From an uncultured Bacilli bacterium (lineage in GTDB: Bacteria; Bacillota_I; Bacilli_A; ML615J-28; CAG-313), in NCBI GenBank assembly GCA_934140285.1, contig CAKPBI010000007.1, forward strand, positions 1 to 64,000: a stretch of DNA of 64,000 bases, written 5' to 3'. The notes under the pieces were generated by a model. That model ran no database searches, was not told the origin of the DNA, and was given only the letters and a program-made list of their open reading frames with translations. The translations under genes and the position numbers were made by a program. Below, in pieces: positions 1-9,824 of the stretch (its first letter is position 1; the number at the start of each line of letters is the position of its first letter).

Positions 1-5
1 ACTTC

Positions 6-74
6 TTTAAAGGGATTAAAACCCTAAACTTTTTTATAGAGCAAATTGGTTGAACCCTAAACTAATTTAAAGGG
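6..74. repeat. short direct repeats downstream of rpoC
   Basis: Two short words each occur twice in the 83 bases after rpoC: TTTAAAGGG at 6-14 and 66-74, and AACCCTAAACT at 20-30 and 53-63. The GGG and CCC parts can pair locally, so this may be a weak transcription end structure for rpoC, but there is no clean stem plus T-run. The window edge prevents seeing whether the repeats continue. Confidence 0.4.
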
Positions 75-83
75 CCCATTTTA

Positions 84-3000
84 TTATTGTTTTGGAACAT
101 CAAATTCTTCAGCACCTTCAGCTGCATGAATATGAATATCTTCTTCAGCAACAAGACCAGTACCAGCAGGGATTAAGCCACCGATAATGATGTTTTCCTT
201 TAAGCCTTCTAGTTTATCAACTTTACCACGGATTGCGGCTTCAGTTAATACACGAGTAGTTTCTTGGAATGATGCGGCCGATAAGAATGAGTCAGCTTTA
301 AGTGATGCTCTTGTAATACCTAAAATTACTGGTTTAACAACTGGAGTTCTTACACCTTTTTGTAAGCAATCTTTTATTACTTTCAATAATTCAGGTTTAG
401 AAATGAAGGTTCCAGGAAGTAATTCAGTTCCACCTTCGTCAATTACAACTACTTTTTGAAGCATTTGTTTAACGATGATTTCGATATGTTTATCACAAAT
501 TTCAACACCTTGTGAACGATAAACTTTTTGTACTTCCTTGATAATGTATTTTTCTACTGCATCGACATTAGCAACACGTAGTAATTCTTTTGGATGGATT
601 AAGCCTTCAGAAACTAAGTCACCAGGGTTAACTTCTTGACCAACCTTAACTACTGGTTTCTTACCACTATCTGTTAGATATGTCTTATCATTTCCTTCTA
701 GTGGACTCTTAATCTTGATTTCAAAACGGTTGTCACCTTTTGGTGTAATTGATTCAACGGTTCCTTTAATTTCCGATATAATACCTTTTCCTTTAGGACC
801 ACGAGCTTCAAACAATTCTTGAATACGTGGAAGACCTTGTGTGATATCATCACCAGCAACACCACCTGAGTGGAATGTACGCATGGTTAATTGTGTACCT
901 GGTTCACCAATTGATTGAGCAGCAACGATACCTACAACTTCACCATTTTCAACAATTTCTGATGTTGAAAGGTCAGAACCATAGCATTTAACACAGACAC
1001 CATTTTCACAGTCACATGTTAATAATGTTCTTACTTCGACAGCTTCAATACCACATGCAACAATCTTTTCAGCAATTTCTGGAGTAATGAATTCACCTTT
1101 ATCTACAAGTAAGGTTTTCTTACCATCTACTCTGCCATATACAGCTTTAGCCGCAAATCGTCCATTTATACGGTCTTTTAAAGAAACGATTAAATCACCA
1201 GATTTTCCATCATGACCTTCTTTATAAAGAGCAGTCACAACCATACCTTTATCAGTTCCACAATCCATTTCTTTTACGGTTACATCTTGAGAGACGTCAA
1301 CTAAACGTCTTGTTAAGTATCCAGATTCTGCTGTCTTTAAGGCAGTATCGGTAGAACCTTTACGAGCACCATGGGTAGAAATAAAGAATTCAGACATGGA
1401 CATACCTTCGATAAAGCAAGCTTTAACTGGAATTTCCATACTGTCACCATCAGGCTTAGCCATTAGTCCACGCATACCAGCAAGTTGAGTGAAGTTAGAG
1501 GCACTACCACGGGCACCGGAGTCGGCCATCATGAAGATATGGTTAGTTGTTGAGTTTTCTTTCATGATTTGAGCGATGGCATCTTCAATCTTCTTAGTTG
1601 CACCCATCCAAGCATCAACGATAATACGGTGACGTTCAGAGTCTTTCATTGTACCACGGCGATACATTTGTTTGTATTTATTAACAAGTTTTTCAGTTTC
1701 TTCAATAATTTCTTCTTTGGCAGCAATTCTTACAACGTCAAATGCAGATACTGTAATACCAGCCATTGTTGAATAATAGAAACCAATATCTTTCATCTTA
1801 TCTAGAGTCTTAGATGTTTCAGCAAGTTTAGCTTGTTTAAATACTTCAGCAATGATCATACTTAAGAATTTCTTTTTGAATGGTTGTACAAGTGGAGCTT
1901 TCTTGATATATTCACGATAGTTTGTTCCTTTATCAACAAAGTATCTTTCAGGTGTACCAATTGTTAAGTTTTCTAAAGTAGGTTCATTAACATAAGCAAA
2001 TGATTCAGGGAAGATATCATTAACAATTATTTTACCATAAGTAGTGATTAAATACTTTTGTTGTAATTCTTCATCCTTCTTAATAAGTTTATTATATTCT
2101 TCTTCATTTGCTTTAATTTTTTCAGTGAATTGGACGAAATGACGACCAATCTTGTTAGCAGGAATGATAATACGCGTATGGAAATCAATATCTCCACGTT
2201 CATAAGCTTTTTCTACTTCCGCAACACTTTGGAAAGCACGACCTTCACGTGATGAAATGTGGAATCTACCAACACTTGGAGCAGTACCATTTTCAACTTC
2301 ACGTTGTAAGTCTTGAACATTTCTAAAAATCATTTCGCCATTAAGGATAATTTCTGTAAAGAAATTAATTTGGTTTTTCTTGTAAGCTTCAATTACTTCT
2401 TCGTATGTATTAAAGTCACGTTCACATTGACTATTTTCAACAGTTAGGTAATAGTTACCAAGAATCATATCTTGTGATGGAGTAACGATTGGTTTACCAT
2501 CTTTTGGTGCAAGAATGTTCTTAGAAGCAAGCATTAGTAAACGAGCTTCTGCTTGAGCTTCTTCTGATAGTGGTACATGGACTGGCATTTGGTCACCATC
2601 GAAGTCAGCATTGAAGGCTGTAGTAACTAGTGGGTGAAGACGGATAGCCTTACCTTCAACTAGTTTTGGTTCAAAGGCTTGAATTGAAAGTCTATGTAGA
2701 GTTGGAGCACGGTTTAATAATACAGGATGCTCAACAATGATTTTTTCTAGAGCTTCCATGGCTTCTGGAGCGCCAGATTCAATCAATTTCTTAGCCTTTT
2801 GGATTCCTGCACGATCTTTATTTGCAGGATTTAGAATTGAGCCAGTAACAGATTCTGGATTAGTAGCTAATTCTTTGTTACGTAAATAACTAATAATAAA
2901 TGGTTTAAATAAGATTAGAGCCATTTCTCTTGGAATACCACATTGATACATCTTAAGGTCTGGTCCAATAACGATAACTGAACGACCTGAGTAGTCAACA

Positions 3001-4103
3001 CGTTTTCCTAGTAGGTTTTGACGGAAACGTCCTTGTTTACCTCTTAGAATATCAGAAAGAGATTTTAGAGGTCTATTCTTATCAACTAACATATGTTTGT
3101 TACGTTTAGAGTTATCAATTAAAGCATCAACTGCTTCTTGTAACATACGTTTTTCATTTTTAGTGATAAGGTCTGGAGCATTTTGTTCAAATTGTTTACG
3201 TAAACGATTATTACGGTTGATAATACGACGATATAAATCGTTTAAGTCGGTAGTCGCAAATCTACCACCATCAAGTTGAACCATTGGACGTAGATCAGGT
3301 GGAATAACCGGAATTACATCCATTACCATCCATTCAGGTTTATTATCTGACTTATAGAATGCTTCAGCAATTTCAAGTCTCTTAATTAATTTTTCTTTCT
3401 TTTGCTTTGTTGCGGTATTAAGTTCTTCTCTTATTTCTCTTACAAGTTCGCCTAATTCAAGTCTTTGAAGTAAATATTTAATTGCTTCAGCACCAGTCTT
3501 AGCACGATATTTGAAAGGATAACGACGTTTGAATACACTGTGTTCTTGTTCAGTTAGTATACGACCAACTTTTAATTCTTCAATATCTTCATCCATTACT
3601 TCAGTAATGATATAAGAAGCAAGATATACAATATCTTCAACATCTTTTGTTTTCATATCTAGTAAAGTGGCAATTTTACTAGGTGTATTTCTTAAATACC
3701 ATGTGTGAACAACGGGAGCAGCTAGAGCTATATATCCCATTCTTTCACGTCTTACTTTACTTTCTGTAAGTTCTACACCACATTTTTCACATACTTTGTG
3801 TTCCCCGATATTCTTTTTAGAACGGCCACAAGCACATTGATAATCTTTTGTAGGTCCAAAAATTACTTCACAGAATAAACCATCGCGTTCAGGTTTTAAG
3901 GTACGATAGTTAATAGTTTCATGCTTTTTAACTTCGCCTTTTAATACATATTCAACTTCATTACCATCATCATCAATGTAAGTTACTTTGTCTTTGTGTA
4001 AAGGATCATAAGTAAACTTTTTACCTTGTAATACGGGGTTTGCCCATGAAATTATATCTTCAGGTGATGCAATACCTATTTGTATTTCTTTGTATTTACT
4101 CAA
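84..4103 (-). CDS. rpoC: DNA-directed RNA polymerase subunit beta'
   Basis: The largest subunit of RNA polymerase, forming the active-site clamp. The N-terminal zinc ribbon cysteines (CACG, then CEKC) lie near residues 90-110, the catalytic NADFDGD motif near residue 500, and a second cysteine cluster (CDC...CVKC) near 1035. At about 1339 residues it is slightly longer than Bacillus RpoC (about 1200). The TTG at 4103 is preferred as start because AGAGGTGA sits 6 bases upstream. The GTG at 4112 is part of that Shine-Dalgarno sequence and cannot be separated from it. It follows rpoB by 17 bases in one operon. Identity is certain; only the start is a judgement. Confidence 0.98.
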   Translation of the reverse strand: MSKYKEIQIGIASPEDIISWANPVLQGKKFTYDPLHKDKVTYIDDDGNEVEYVLKGEVKKHETINYRTLKPERDGLFCEVIFGPTKDYQCACGRSKKNIGEHKVCEKCGVELTESKVRRERMGYIALAAPVVHTWYLRNTPSKIATLLDMKTKDVEDIVYLASYIITEVMDEDIEELKVGRILTEQEHSVFKRRYPFKYRAKTGAEAIKYLLQRLELGELVREIREELNTATKQKKEKLIKRLEIAEAFYKSDNKPEWMVMDVIPVIPPDLRPMVQLDGGRFATTDLNDLYRRIINRNNRLRKQFEQNAPDLITKNEKRMLQEAVDALIDNSKRNKHMLVDKNRPLKSLSDILRGKQGRFRQNLLGKRVDYSGRSVIVIGPDLKMYQCGIPREMALILFKPFIISYLRNKELATNPESVTGSILNPANKDRAGIQKAKKLIESGAPEAMEALEKIIVEHPVLLNRAPTLHRLSIQAFEPKLVEGKAIRLHPLVTTAFNADFDGDQMPVHVPLSEEAQAEARLLMLASKNILAPKDGKPIVTPSQDMILGNYYLTVENSQCERDFNTYEEVIEAYKKNQINFFTEIILNGEMIFRNVQDLQREVENGTAPSVGRFHISSREGRAFQSVAEVEKAYERGDIDFHTRIIIPANKIGRHFVQFTEKIKANEEEYNKLIKKDEELQQKYLITTYGKIIVNDIFPESFAYVNEPTLENLTIGTPERYFVDKGTNYREYIKKAPLVQPFKKKFLSMIIAEVFKQAKLAETSKTLDKMKDIGFYYSTMAGITVSAFDVVRIAAKEEIIEETEKLVNKYKQMYRRGTMKDSERHRIIVDAWMGATKKIEDAIAQIMKENSTTNHIFMMADSGARGSASNFTQLAGMRGLMAKPDGDSMEIPVKACFIEGMSMSEFFISTHGARKGSTDTALKTAESGYLTRRLVDVSQDVTVKEMDCGTDKGMVVTALYKEGHDGKSGDLIVSLKDRINGRFAAKAVYGRVDGKKTLLVDKGEFITPEIAEKIVACGIEAVEVRTLLTCDCENGVCVKCYGSDLSTSEIVENGEVVGIVAAQSIGEPGTQLTMRTFHSGGVAGDDITQGLPRIQELFEARGPKGKGIISEIKGTVESITPKGDNRFEIKIKSPLEGNDKTYLTDSGKKPVVKVGQEVNPGDLVSEGLIHPKELLRVANVDAVEKYIIKEVQKVYRSQGVEICDKHIEIIVKQMLQKVVVIDEGGTELLPGTFISKPELLKVIKDCLQKGVRTPVVKPVILGITRASLKADSFLSAASFQETTRVLTEAAIRGKVDKLEGLKENIIIGGLIPAGTGLVAEEDIHIHAAEGAEEFDVPKQ

Positions 4104-4120
4104 ATTTGTCACCTCTTTAA

Positions 4121-7100
4121 TTATAGGTTTCTTTTACTTGCTTGTACTTCAGCGATTTGATCAACTAAACTTTCGTTTGCTACATCGCGTCCATTTTCAT
4201 CAATTAGACGTACTCTTAAGCCTAAGCCTTGTAATTCTTTTACTAATGTACGGAAGGCTTCAGGAACACCAGGTGTTGGAATTGGAGCACCATCAATAAT
4301 TGCTTTATAAACTTTGTTACGTCCAATAATATCATCTGATTTAATTGTCATCATTTCTTGTAATGTATGAGCAGCACCATATGCTTCTAGGGCCCAAACT
4401 TCCATTTCACCGAAACGTTGACCACCGTTTTGGGCTTTACCACCCATAGGTTGTTGTGTTACAAGTGTATAATGACCTTCACTACGTGCATGTAGTTTAT
4501 CATCAACCATGTGAGCAAGTTTAATCATATACATAACACCAACAGATATCTTGTTATCAAATTGACGTCCTGTTCTTCCATCATATAGATATGTTTTTCC
4601 GTTTTCATCAATGATAGCACGAGTATTACGTGGATCTTCTTTTGCATCGTTAAGATCTTTTTCTCTTGCTTCATTCATGATGGCAACTAAATCTTCATGT
4701 CTAACACCATCAAATACTGGAGTAGCAACATGAACACCAAGTTTCTTGGCAGCCATACCTAAGTGGATTTCTAGAACTTGTCCAATATTCATACGAGAAG
4801 GAACACCTTGAGGGTTTAACATAATGTCGATTGGCGTACCATCTGACATAAATGGCATATCCTCGATTGGAAGAATCTTAGAGATAACGCCTTTGTTACC
4901 ATGACGACCTGACATCTTGTCACCTTCAGATATTTTACGCTTTTGAACAATGTATACACGTACAACTTCATTTACTTCTGGTGGAAGTTCTGCTCCACCT
5001 TTTCTTGTAAATCTTTCAATCTTATTGACAATACCGCCACCGCCATGTGGAACTTTCAATGAAGTAACACGTACTTCTTTAGAGTTGTCTGAGAATAAGG
5101 CTTGACTTAAACGTTCTTCTGGAGTTGGTTCAGTTTGACCTTTTGGAGTTACTTTACCAACCAAAGTATCGCCCTCTTTTACTTCAGAACCGATGATTAC
5201 GATACCTTCTTCATCGAGATTTGCGATTGAATCTTTACTTTCACCATCTAGGTCACGAGTGATTTCTTCTTTACCTAGTTTTGTATCACGAACTTCAACA
5301 TGATATTCCTCAATATGAATTGAAGTATAAACATCATCTTGAACTAATCTTTCACTCATTATTACCGCATCTTCAAAGTTGTAACCATTCCATGTCATAA
5401 AGGCAATAACAACATTTCGACCAAGAGCAAGTTCACCTTGATCCATTGAAGGTCCATCTGCTAGGACATCTCCAACTTTTACATGTTCACCAGCTACAAC
5501 GATTGGACGTTGGTTAACGCATGTTGAGTTATTAGAACGAACATATTTTGTTAGTTCATAGTTATGAATTTCACCATTTGTATCACGTACTTCAACTCTT
5601 AAACCATCAACGTAAGTTACTACACCTTCAACATCAGAACAAATAGCAACACCTGAATCATGGGCTGCTTTATACTCAATACCAGTACCAACAAATGGAG
5701 CTTCTGGTTTAAGTAGTGGAATAGCTTGACGTTGCATGTTAGCACCCATTAGGGCACGAGTTGTATCATCGTGTTCTAGGAATGGGATACACGCAGTTGA
5801 AATAGCAACAACTTGTTTTGGTGATACGTCAATTAAATCAACTTCATGAATATGTTTTTCAACAAATTCACCATTTTTACGACAAATAACAATATCGTTA
5901 ACAAATGGTTTTCCATCAACAACTTTTCTTTCAGGATCGATGTAAACCTCACCTGTTTCTGGGTCAGTTGCCATATTTACGTTAGCTTGGGCTATTACAT
6001 ATTTTTCTTCTTTATCAGCAGTTAAATAAATCATATTGTCAGTGATTACTGCTCTTATTTCTTCCGTGCCATCTGGACGTTTAACAGTACGTTTTACTAC
6101 CTCTAAGTAAGGAGTTTCAATAAAGCCAAAACGATTAACTTTCGCATAAGATGCAAGAGAGTTGATTAATCCAATGTTTTGACCTTCGGGAGTTTCTACT
6201 GGACAAATACGACCATAATGAGATGGATGAACGTCACGAACTTCAAATCCGGCTCTTTCACGTGATAGACCACCTTTACCTAGAGCTGATAGACGACGTT
6301 TATGAGTCAATTCAGATAGTGGGTTGATTTGGTCCATAAATTGTGATAATTGGCTGCTGCCAAAGAATTCACGAATTGTAGAAGTAAGGGGACGAATATT
6401 AATTAAGTTTTGTGGATTTACAGTTTTACTTTCTGTTGATGTTGACATTCTATCACGAACGTTCTTTTCTAGTTTGATTAAACCAATACGGAATTGGTTT
6501 TGTAATAATTCACCGATTAAGTTTAGACGACGGTTGCCTAAGTGGTCGATATCATCAGTCTTACCTACACCAACATGAAGGTTAATATAGTATGATAAAG
6601 CAGCAAAAATATCAGAAAGTACAACATGATTACGATTTTCTCTTTGATCATTACCAAGTAATCTAACATAGATTGTTCCTTCACTTGTACGTACATTAAC
6701 GTTTAATGTTTCAAGAACAACTGAATTTCCTTCAAGCATTATGTCATATTCATAAGTACGACGTAATATTTCTCTGTTACGATCAAGGATGTCATATGTA
6801 CTTACCATTTCACCATTAAGTTGAATATTTTTACGATAACTGATTTCTGTACCTTCTTTTAAGATTACTTCACCAGTTTCAGGATTTACGATATCTTCAG
6901 CAAGAGTATGTCCAATTGCACGAGCGACAACATCTAGCTTTTTGTTTAGTTTATAACGACCAACGCTCGCAAGATCATAACGACGAACTTCAAATAATCT
7001 ACTTGCGATAAATTTACGAGCTGTATCAGCTGATGTTTTTTCACCAGGTCTTAATACATCATATACCGCACGGATAGAGTCATCTTCTGCGAAACATTCA

Positions 7101-7807
7101 TCTTTTTTAAAGGTATTTTTAAATAAATTAACAAGTTTCTTTGGTCTTGTTTCTTCAGGACCTAAGAATAATTCACAAATATCAGGGTTACTAGCAACAC
7201 CTAGAGCACGGATTAAGGTTGTAAGTGGAATCTTTTTAGATTTATCTAGTTTACCATACCAAATATCTTTTGATCCCATTTCAAATTCAATCCAAGCACC
7301 ACGGGTAGGAATAATTTGACCTTTGTAAAGTTTTTGTCCGGTCTTTTTATCAGCTTCACAAGAAAAAAAAGCACCAGCAGAACGTACAATTTGGGTAACA
7401 ATAACACGTTCAGAACCGTTAATAATAAAAGTACCCCATGGTGTCATTACAGGGAAATCACCCATAAAGACTTTATCTTCAATAACTTCACCAGTTTCCT
7501 TATTTTCTAGTTCTACTTTTACTCTTAATGCACGTGAATAGTTAACACTATGCTTCTTAGCTTCTTTTATGCTATACTTAGGTTCATCAAATTCATGTTC
7601 GCCAAAGCGTAGTTCAAATTTTTCTCCATCCCCATTATCCTTAATTGGAGAAACTTCGCTAAACACTTCACTTAAGCCTTCTGTTAATAGCCACTTAAAT
7701 GATTCTGTTTGTACTGCAATTAAATTAGGTAGTTCAACATTAGTCTGAACTCGTGCATAATTTCGACGTATTCTTGTTCTACCATATTGAATGTTTTTGT
7801 AACTCAA
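4121..7807 (-). CDS. rpoB: DNA-directed RNA polymerase subunit beta
   Basis: Second largest RNA polymerase subunit, partner of beta' and the rifampicin target. The protein of about 1228 residues contains the rif-cluster region (FFGSSQLSQFMDQ, then LSALGKGGLSRERAGFEVRD) and the C-terminal GGKAQNGGQRFGEMEVWALEAYGA block that contacts beta'. The frame is open upstream to 7900, but that extension would cover the -10 box at 7892-7897, so it cannot be translated from this promoter. The TTG at 7807, preceded by AGAGGTGG, is the likely start. This mirrors rpoC exactly, where the same GTG/TTG ambiguity is found. It has its own promoter, 108 bases upstream of the start. Confidence 0.98.
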   Translation of the reverse strand: MSYKNIQYGRTRIRRNYARVQTNVELPNLIAVQTESFKWLLTEGLSEVFSEVSPIKDNGDGEKFELRFGEHEFDEPKYSIKEAKKHSVNYSRALRVKVELENKETGEVIEDKVFMGDFPVMTPWGTFIINGSERVIVTQIVRSAGAFFSCEADKKTGQKLYKGQIIPTRGAWIEFEMGSKDIWYGKLDKSKKIPLTTLIRALGVASNPDICELFLGPEETRPKKLVNLFKNTFKKDECFAEDDSIRAVYDVLRPGEKTSADTARKFIASRLFEVRRYDLASVGRYKLNKKLDVVARAIGHTLAEDIVNPETGEVILKEGTEISYRKNIQLNGEMVSTYDILDRNREILRRTYEYDIMLEGNSVVLETLNVNVRTSEGTIYVRLLGNDQRENRNHVVLSDIFAALSYYINLHVGVGKTDDIDHLGNRRLNLIGELLQNQFRIGLIKLEKNVRDRMSTSTESKTVNPQNLINIRPLTSTIREFFGSSQLSQFMDQINPLSELTHKRRLSALGKGGLSRERAGFEVRDVHPSHYGRICPVETPEGQNIGLINSLASYAKVNRFGFIETPYLEVVKRTVKRPDGTEEIRAVITDNMIYLTADKEEKYVIAQANVNMATDPETGEVYIDPERKVVDGKPFVNDIVICRKNGEFVEKHIHEVDLIDVSPKQVVAISTACIPFLEHDDTTRALMGANMQRQAIPLLKPEAPFVGTGIEYKAAHDSGVAICSDVEGVVTYVDGLRVEVRDTNGEIHNYELTKYVRSNNSTCVNQRPIVVAGEHVKVGDVLADGPSMDQGELALGRNVVIAFMTWNGYNFEDAVIMSERLVQDDVYTSIHIEEYHVEVRDTKLGKEEITRDLDGESKDSIANLDEEGIVIIGSEVKEGDTLVGKVTPKGQTEPTPEERLSQALFSDNSKEVRVTSLKVPHGGGGIVNKIERFTRKGGAELPPEVNEVVRVYIVQKRKISEGDKMSGRHGNKGVISKILPIEDMPFMSDGTPIDIMLNPQGVPSRMNIGQVLEIHLGMAAKKLGVHVATPVFDGVRHEDLVAIMNEAREKDLNDAKEDPRNTRAIIDENGKTYLYDGRTGRQFDNKISVGVMYMIKLAHMVDDKLHARSEGHYTLVTQQPMGGKAQNGGQRFGEMEVWALEAYGAAHTLQEMMTIKSDDIIGRNKVYKAIIDGAPIPTPGVPEAFRTLVKELQGLGLRVRLIDENGRDVANESLVDQIAEVQASKRNL

Positions 7808-7891
7808 ATTGTCCACCTCTTTTAAAATTTTATTTGAGATACTGGGATACACAAAATTAGTGCATTCTCCCACATTATATCCTAACGACTT

Positions 7892-7920
7892 ATTATACAA
7901 TTGTTTTTTATTTTTGTCAA
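7892..7920 (-). promoter_or_regulatory. rpoB promoter, full consensus
   Basis: TTGACA at 7915-7920 and TATAAT at 7892-7897 with a 17-base spacer, both read on the minus strand. It gives a leader of about 75 bases before the TTG start of rpoB. The leader begins near a TGTGGGAG word like those in the L1-type leaders of rplK and rplA, but the matching ACCACA half is absent here. Confidence 0.9.
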
Positions 7921-8249
7921 CTAAAATAAACTTTTTTTAAGTGTTTTTGGGGTAAGGGTAAATTGTAATATCCAATAGAGCAAAATAAAATCCAGATTTT
8001 TTAGCCTGGTTTAAGATTGTTTAGTGAAAATGTCCATGTTATGTGTTATTCTTGAGTCAGCAAAAAACAAAGGAAGACTAATAACATGAAACAATTATTA
8101 TCATTAAAAAATCCCAATGAATCCATTTTTTGAATCATTGAGACTTTAGGGCATAAGAATCCTTATGTTGATTATTTAACTAATTAACATTTATTTTTGT
8201 TGCATTTCAAATTACAATTTAGTTATTTTTGGGGGAATTGTTTTTAGAA
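7921..8249. other. gene-poor interval with a possible decayed mobile-element fragment
   Basis: About 330 bases between the rpoB promoter and the end of the methyltransferase gene. On the plus strand 8084-8128 starts with ATG behind an AAGGAAG site and reads MKQLLSLKNPNESIF before a TGA. The same frame then continues IIETLGHKNPYVDYLTN to 8182. It looks like the beginning of a broken gene; I do not recognise the family. No other feature is seen. Confidence 0.3.
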
Positions 8250-8277
8250 AAAAAGGCAAGTGAATGTCTTTTATTTT
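8250..8277 (+). terminator. weak bidirectional terminator
   Basis: AAAAGGCA and TGTCTTTT pair around AGTGAA, with an A-run on the left and a T-run on the right. The plus-strand RNA has a G-U pair where the minus-strand RNA has a mismatch, so it works better for plus-strand transcription, but it also sits at the end of the minus-strand methyltransferase gene. Confidence 0.45.
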
Positions 8278-8867
8278 TTTGCTTGAATTATGCAGTATTG
8301 TTTTTCTGTAGCACAAATATTAACTTCTCGATATTTTTCTTTTAGGGCTTTTATAGCAGATGGAGCCCCTTGTTTTTTTTGAATAACACACCATAGTTCA
8401 CCACCATCGTTTAAGTGTTCATAGCCTTCAAGGAGAATAGCATGAACTATCTTTTTTCCTGCTCTAATGGGAGGGTTAGTAACTATCAGATCATAGTTTT
8501 TTATAACATTTGAATAGACATTGCTTTCAAATATTATGGTATTATTAACATTATTGCTAAGCGAATTTTTCTTAGCAAGTTCTAATGCTCTAAGGTTTAC
8601 ATCTACCATGTCAACAGTTATATTGGGGTTAAATTTAGCAATCGTTATTCCGATGGTTCCATAGCCACAACCAACATCGAGGATTGTTTTTGTTTCCTTT
8701 TTTATATCTAAAGTTTTAAGTAATAAGCTACTTCCAAAGTCTACTCCACTTTTAGAAAAGACGCCAAGATCTGACATTAAAGAAATATATTCTCCTTTAA
8801 AATAATATTTGATTTCCTTTTCTTCACTTCTTAAGTTGGGATTATTGTCAAAATATTGATTACTCAT
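8271..8867 (-). CDS. class I SAM-dependent methyltransferase, RsmC/YbxB-like
   Basis: A 198-residue methyltransferase of the family that includes 16S rRNA m2G methyltransferase RsmC and Bacillus YbxB. The SAM-binding motif DVGCGYGTIG lies near residues 64-73 and the catalytic NPPIRAGK motif near 135-142, typical of N2-guanine and N6-adenine methyltransferases. The gene stands between rplL and rpoB, exactly as ybxB does in Bacillus, so coupling to ribosome biogenesis is likely. It begins after the rplL terminator behind a GGAG site and is probably expressed by read-through. The exact substrate cannot be told from sequence. Confidence 0.88.
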   Translation of the reverse strand: MSNQYFDNNPNLRSEEKEIKYYFKGEYISLMSDLGVFSKSGVDFGSSLLLKTLDIKKETKTILDVGCGYGTIGITIAKFNPNITVDMVDVNLRALELAKKNSLSNNVNNTIIFESNVYSNVIKNYDLIVTNPPIRAGKKIVHAILLEGYEHLNDGGELWCVIQKKQGAPSAIKALKEKYREVNICATEKQYCIIQAKK

Positions 8868-8884
8868 TTTTGGTCTCCTTTCAT

Positions 8885-8910
8885 TAAAAAAACCTGGTTA
8901 AACCAGGTTT
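8885..8910 (-). terminator. rplL terminator
   Basis: AAACCTGG (8890-8897) pairs with CCAGGTTT (8903-8910) around a 5-base loop, followed on the minus strand by a run of seven to eight T. It lies 18 bases after the rplL stop and separates the L10-L7/L12 unit from the methyltransferase and rpoBC, probably as a partial terminator. Confidence 0.85.
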
Positions 8911-8927
8911 AGTAAGCTATAGTGAAA

Positions 8928-9299
8928 TTACTTAATTTCAACTTCAGCGCCAGCTTCAACAAATTTAGCTTTAAGAGCTTCTGCTTCTTCTGGTGTAATC
9001 TTTTCTTTGATAGGTTTTGGAGCGCCATCAACTAATTCTTTAGCTTCTTTTAATCCTAAGCCAGTTACTTCACGAACTAGTTTGATAACACCAATCTTAC
9101 CAGCACCTGCACTTACAAGTACAAGGTTAACTTCGTTAGATTTTTCTTCTGCTGCTTCTTGTGCGCCAGCTACTACTGCTACTGGAGCTGCTGCAGTTAC
9201 ACCAAATTCTTCTTCAATTGCCTTTACTAAATCGTTTAATTCTAAAACGCTCATTTCTTTAATAGCTGCAATAAATTCTTCATTACTAATTTTTGCCAT
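8928..9299 (-). CDS. rplL: 50S ribosomal protein L7/L12
   Basis: The 123-residue stalk protein that recruits translation factors to the ribosome. The N-terminal dimerisation region is followed by an Ala/Val-rich hinge (about residues 34-50) and the conserved C-terminal domain with KIGVIKLVREVTGLGLKEAKELVDGAP near residues 68-92. Length and composition match the family. It lies 22 bases after rplJ with a good Shine-Dalgarno sequence, and is followed by a strong terminator. Confidence 0.98.
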   Translation of the reverse strand: MAKISNEEFIAAIKEMSVLELNDLVKAIEEEFGVTAAAPVAVVAGAQEAAEEKSNEVNLVLVSAGAGKIGVIKLVREVTGLGLKEAKELVDGAPKPIKEKITPEEAEALKAKFVEAGAEVEIK

Positions 9300-9321
9300 T
9301 TCGTTTGTTCCTCCTAATTAA

Positions 9322-9807
9322 TTATTCTTTTTCTGATACTGCTTTAATTACGCATGCAAGTCCACGTACTGGAGCTTGTAATACACTTAATAGCATTGAG
9401 ATCATACCATCTTTGTTTGGTAATGCTGATAGAGCCTTTAGTTGTTGTTCATTCATAACTTCAGCACCAACGATACCACCTTTTACAGTTAGTTTATCAT
9501 GGTCTTTTAAGAATGCATAAACAAGTTTTGCGGCTGTTACTTCATCTTTTGAAGTAACCATTGCACTTGGGCCAACTAAATGTTCTTCAACGCCTTTGTG
9601 ACCTGTAATGCCAGAAGCACGGCGTAAGATGTTGTTTTTTACAACTTTCATTTCACAGTTTTCAGCATGTAGCTTTTTACGAAGTTCAGTTACTTCTGCT
9701 ACAGTTAATCCTAGGTAATCAACGAATACTGTTGATCCAGCCTCGTTAATTTTATCAACTACTACTTGGACCTCTTGTTGTTTTTTAGCGATTGTCGCTT
9801 CATTCAT
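9322..9807 (-). CDS. rplJ: 50S ribosomal protein L10
   Basis: The stalk base protein (about 161 residues) that anchors L7/L12 dimers to 23S rRNA. The N-terminal part contains VVDKINEAGSTVFVDYLGLTVAEVTELRKKL, typical of L10. The ATG at 9807 is chosen over the upstream in-frame GTG at 9816, because that GTG is inside the AGGAGGTG ribosome-binding site. A canonical L10 leader structure precedes it, so the L10-(L12)4 complex probably represses this unit by binding its own mRNA. Confidence 0.97.
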   Translation of the reverse strand: MNEATIAKKQQEVQVVVDKINEAGSTVFVDYLGLTVAEVTELRKKLHAENCEMKVVKNNILRRASGITGHKGVEEHLVGPSAMVTSKDEVTAAKLVYAFLKDHDKLTVKGGIVGAEVMNEQQLKALSALPNKDGMISMLLSVLQAPVRGLACVIKAVSEKE

Positions 9808-9824
9808 TGTTTTCACCTCCTGAA

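Noticed and set aside
84..459. Open frames on the plus strand within rpoC, rpoB and other large genes
   Set aside because: They lie opposite strongly conserved coding sequence, lack ribosome-binding sites and encode low-complexity peptides; they are shadows.
7808..7900. N-terminal extension of RpoB by 31 residues
   Set aside because: It would overlap the -10 box of the rpoB promoter and has no homology to the normal RpoB start.
8084..8182. Use of TGA as tryptophan in this organism
   Set aside because: ruvA, ylxM overlap and other intact genes end with TGA, and conserved tryptophans are encoded by TGG.
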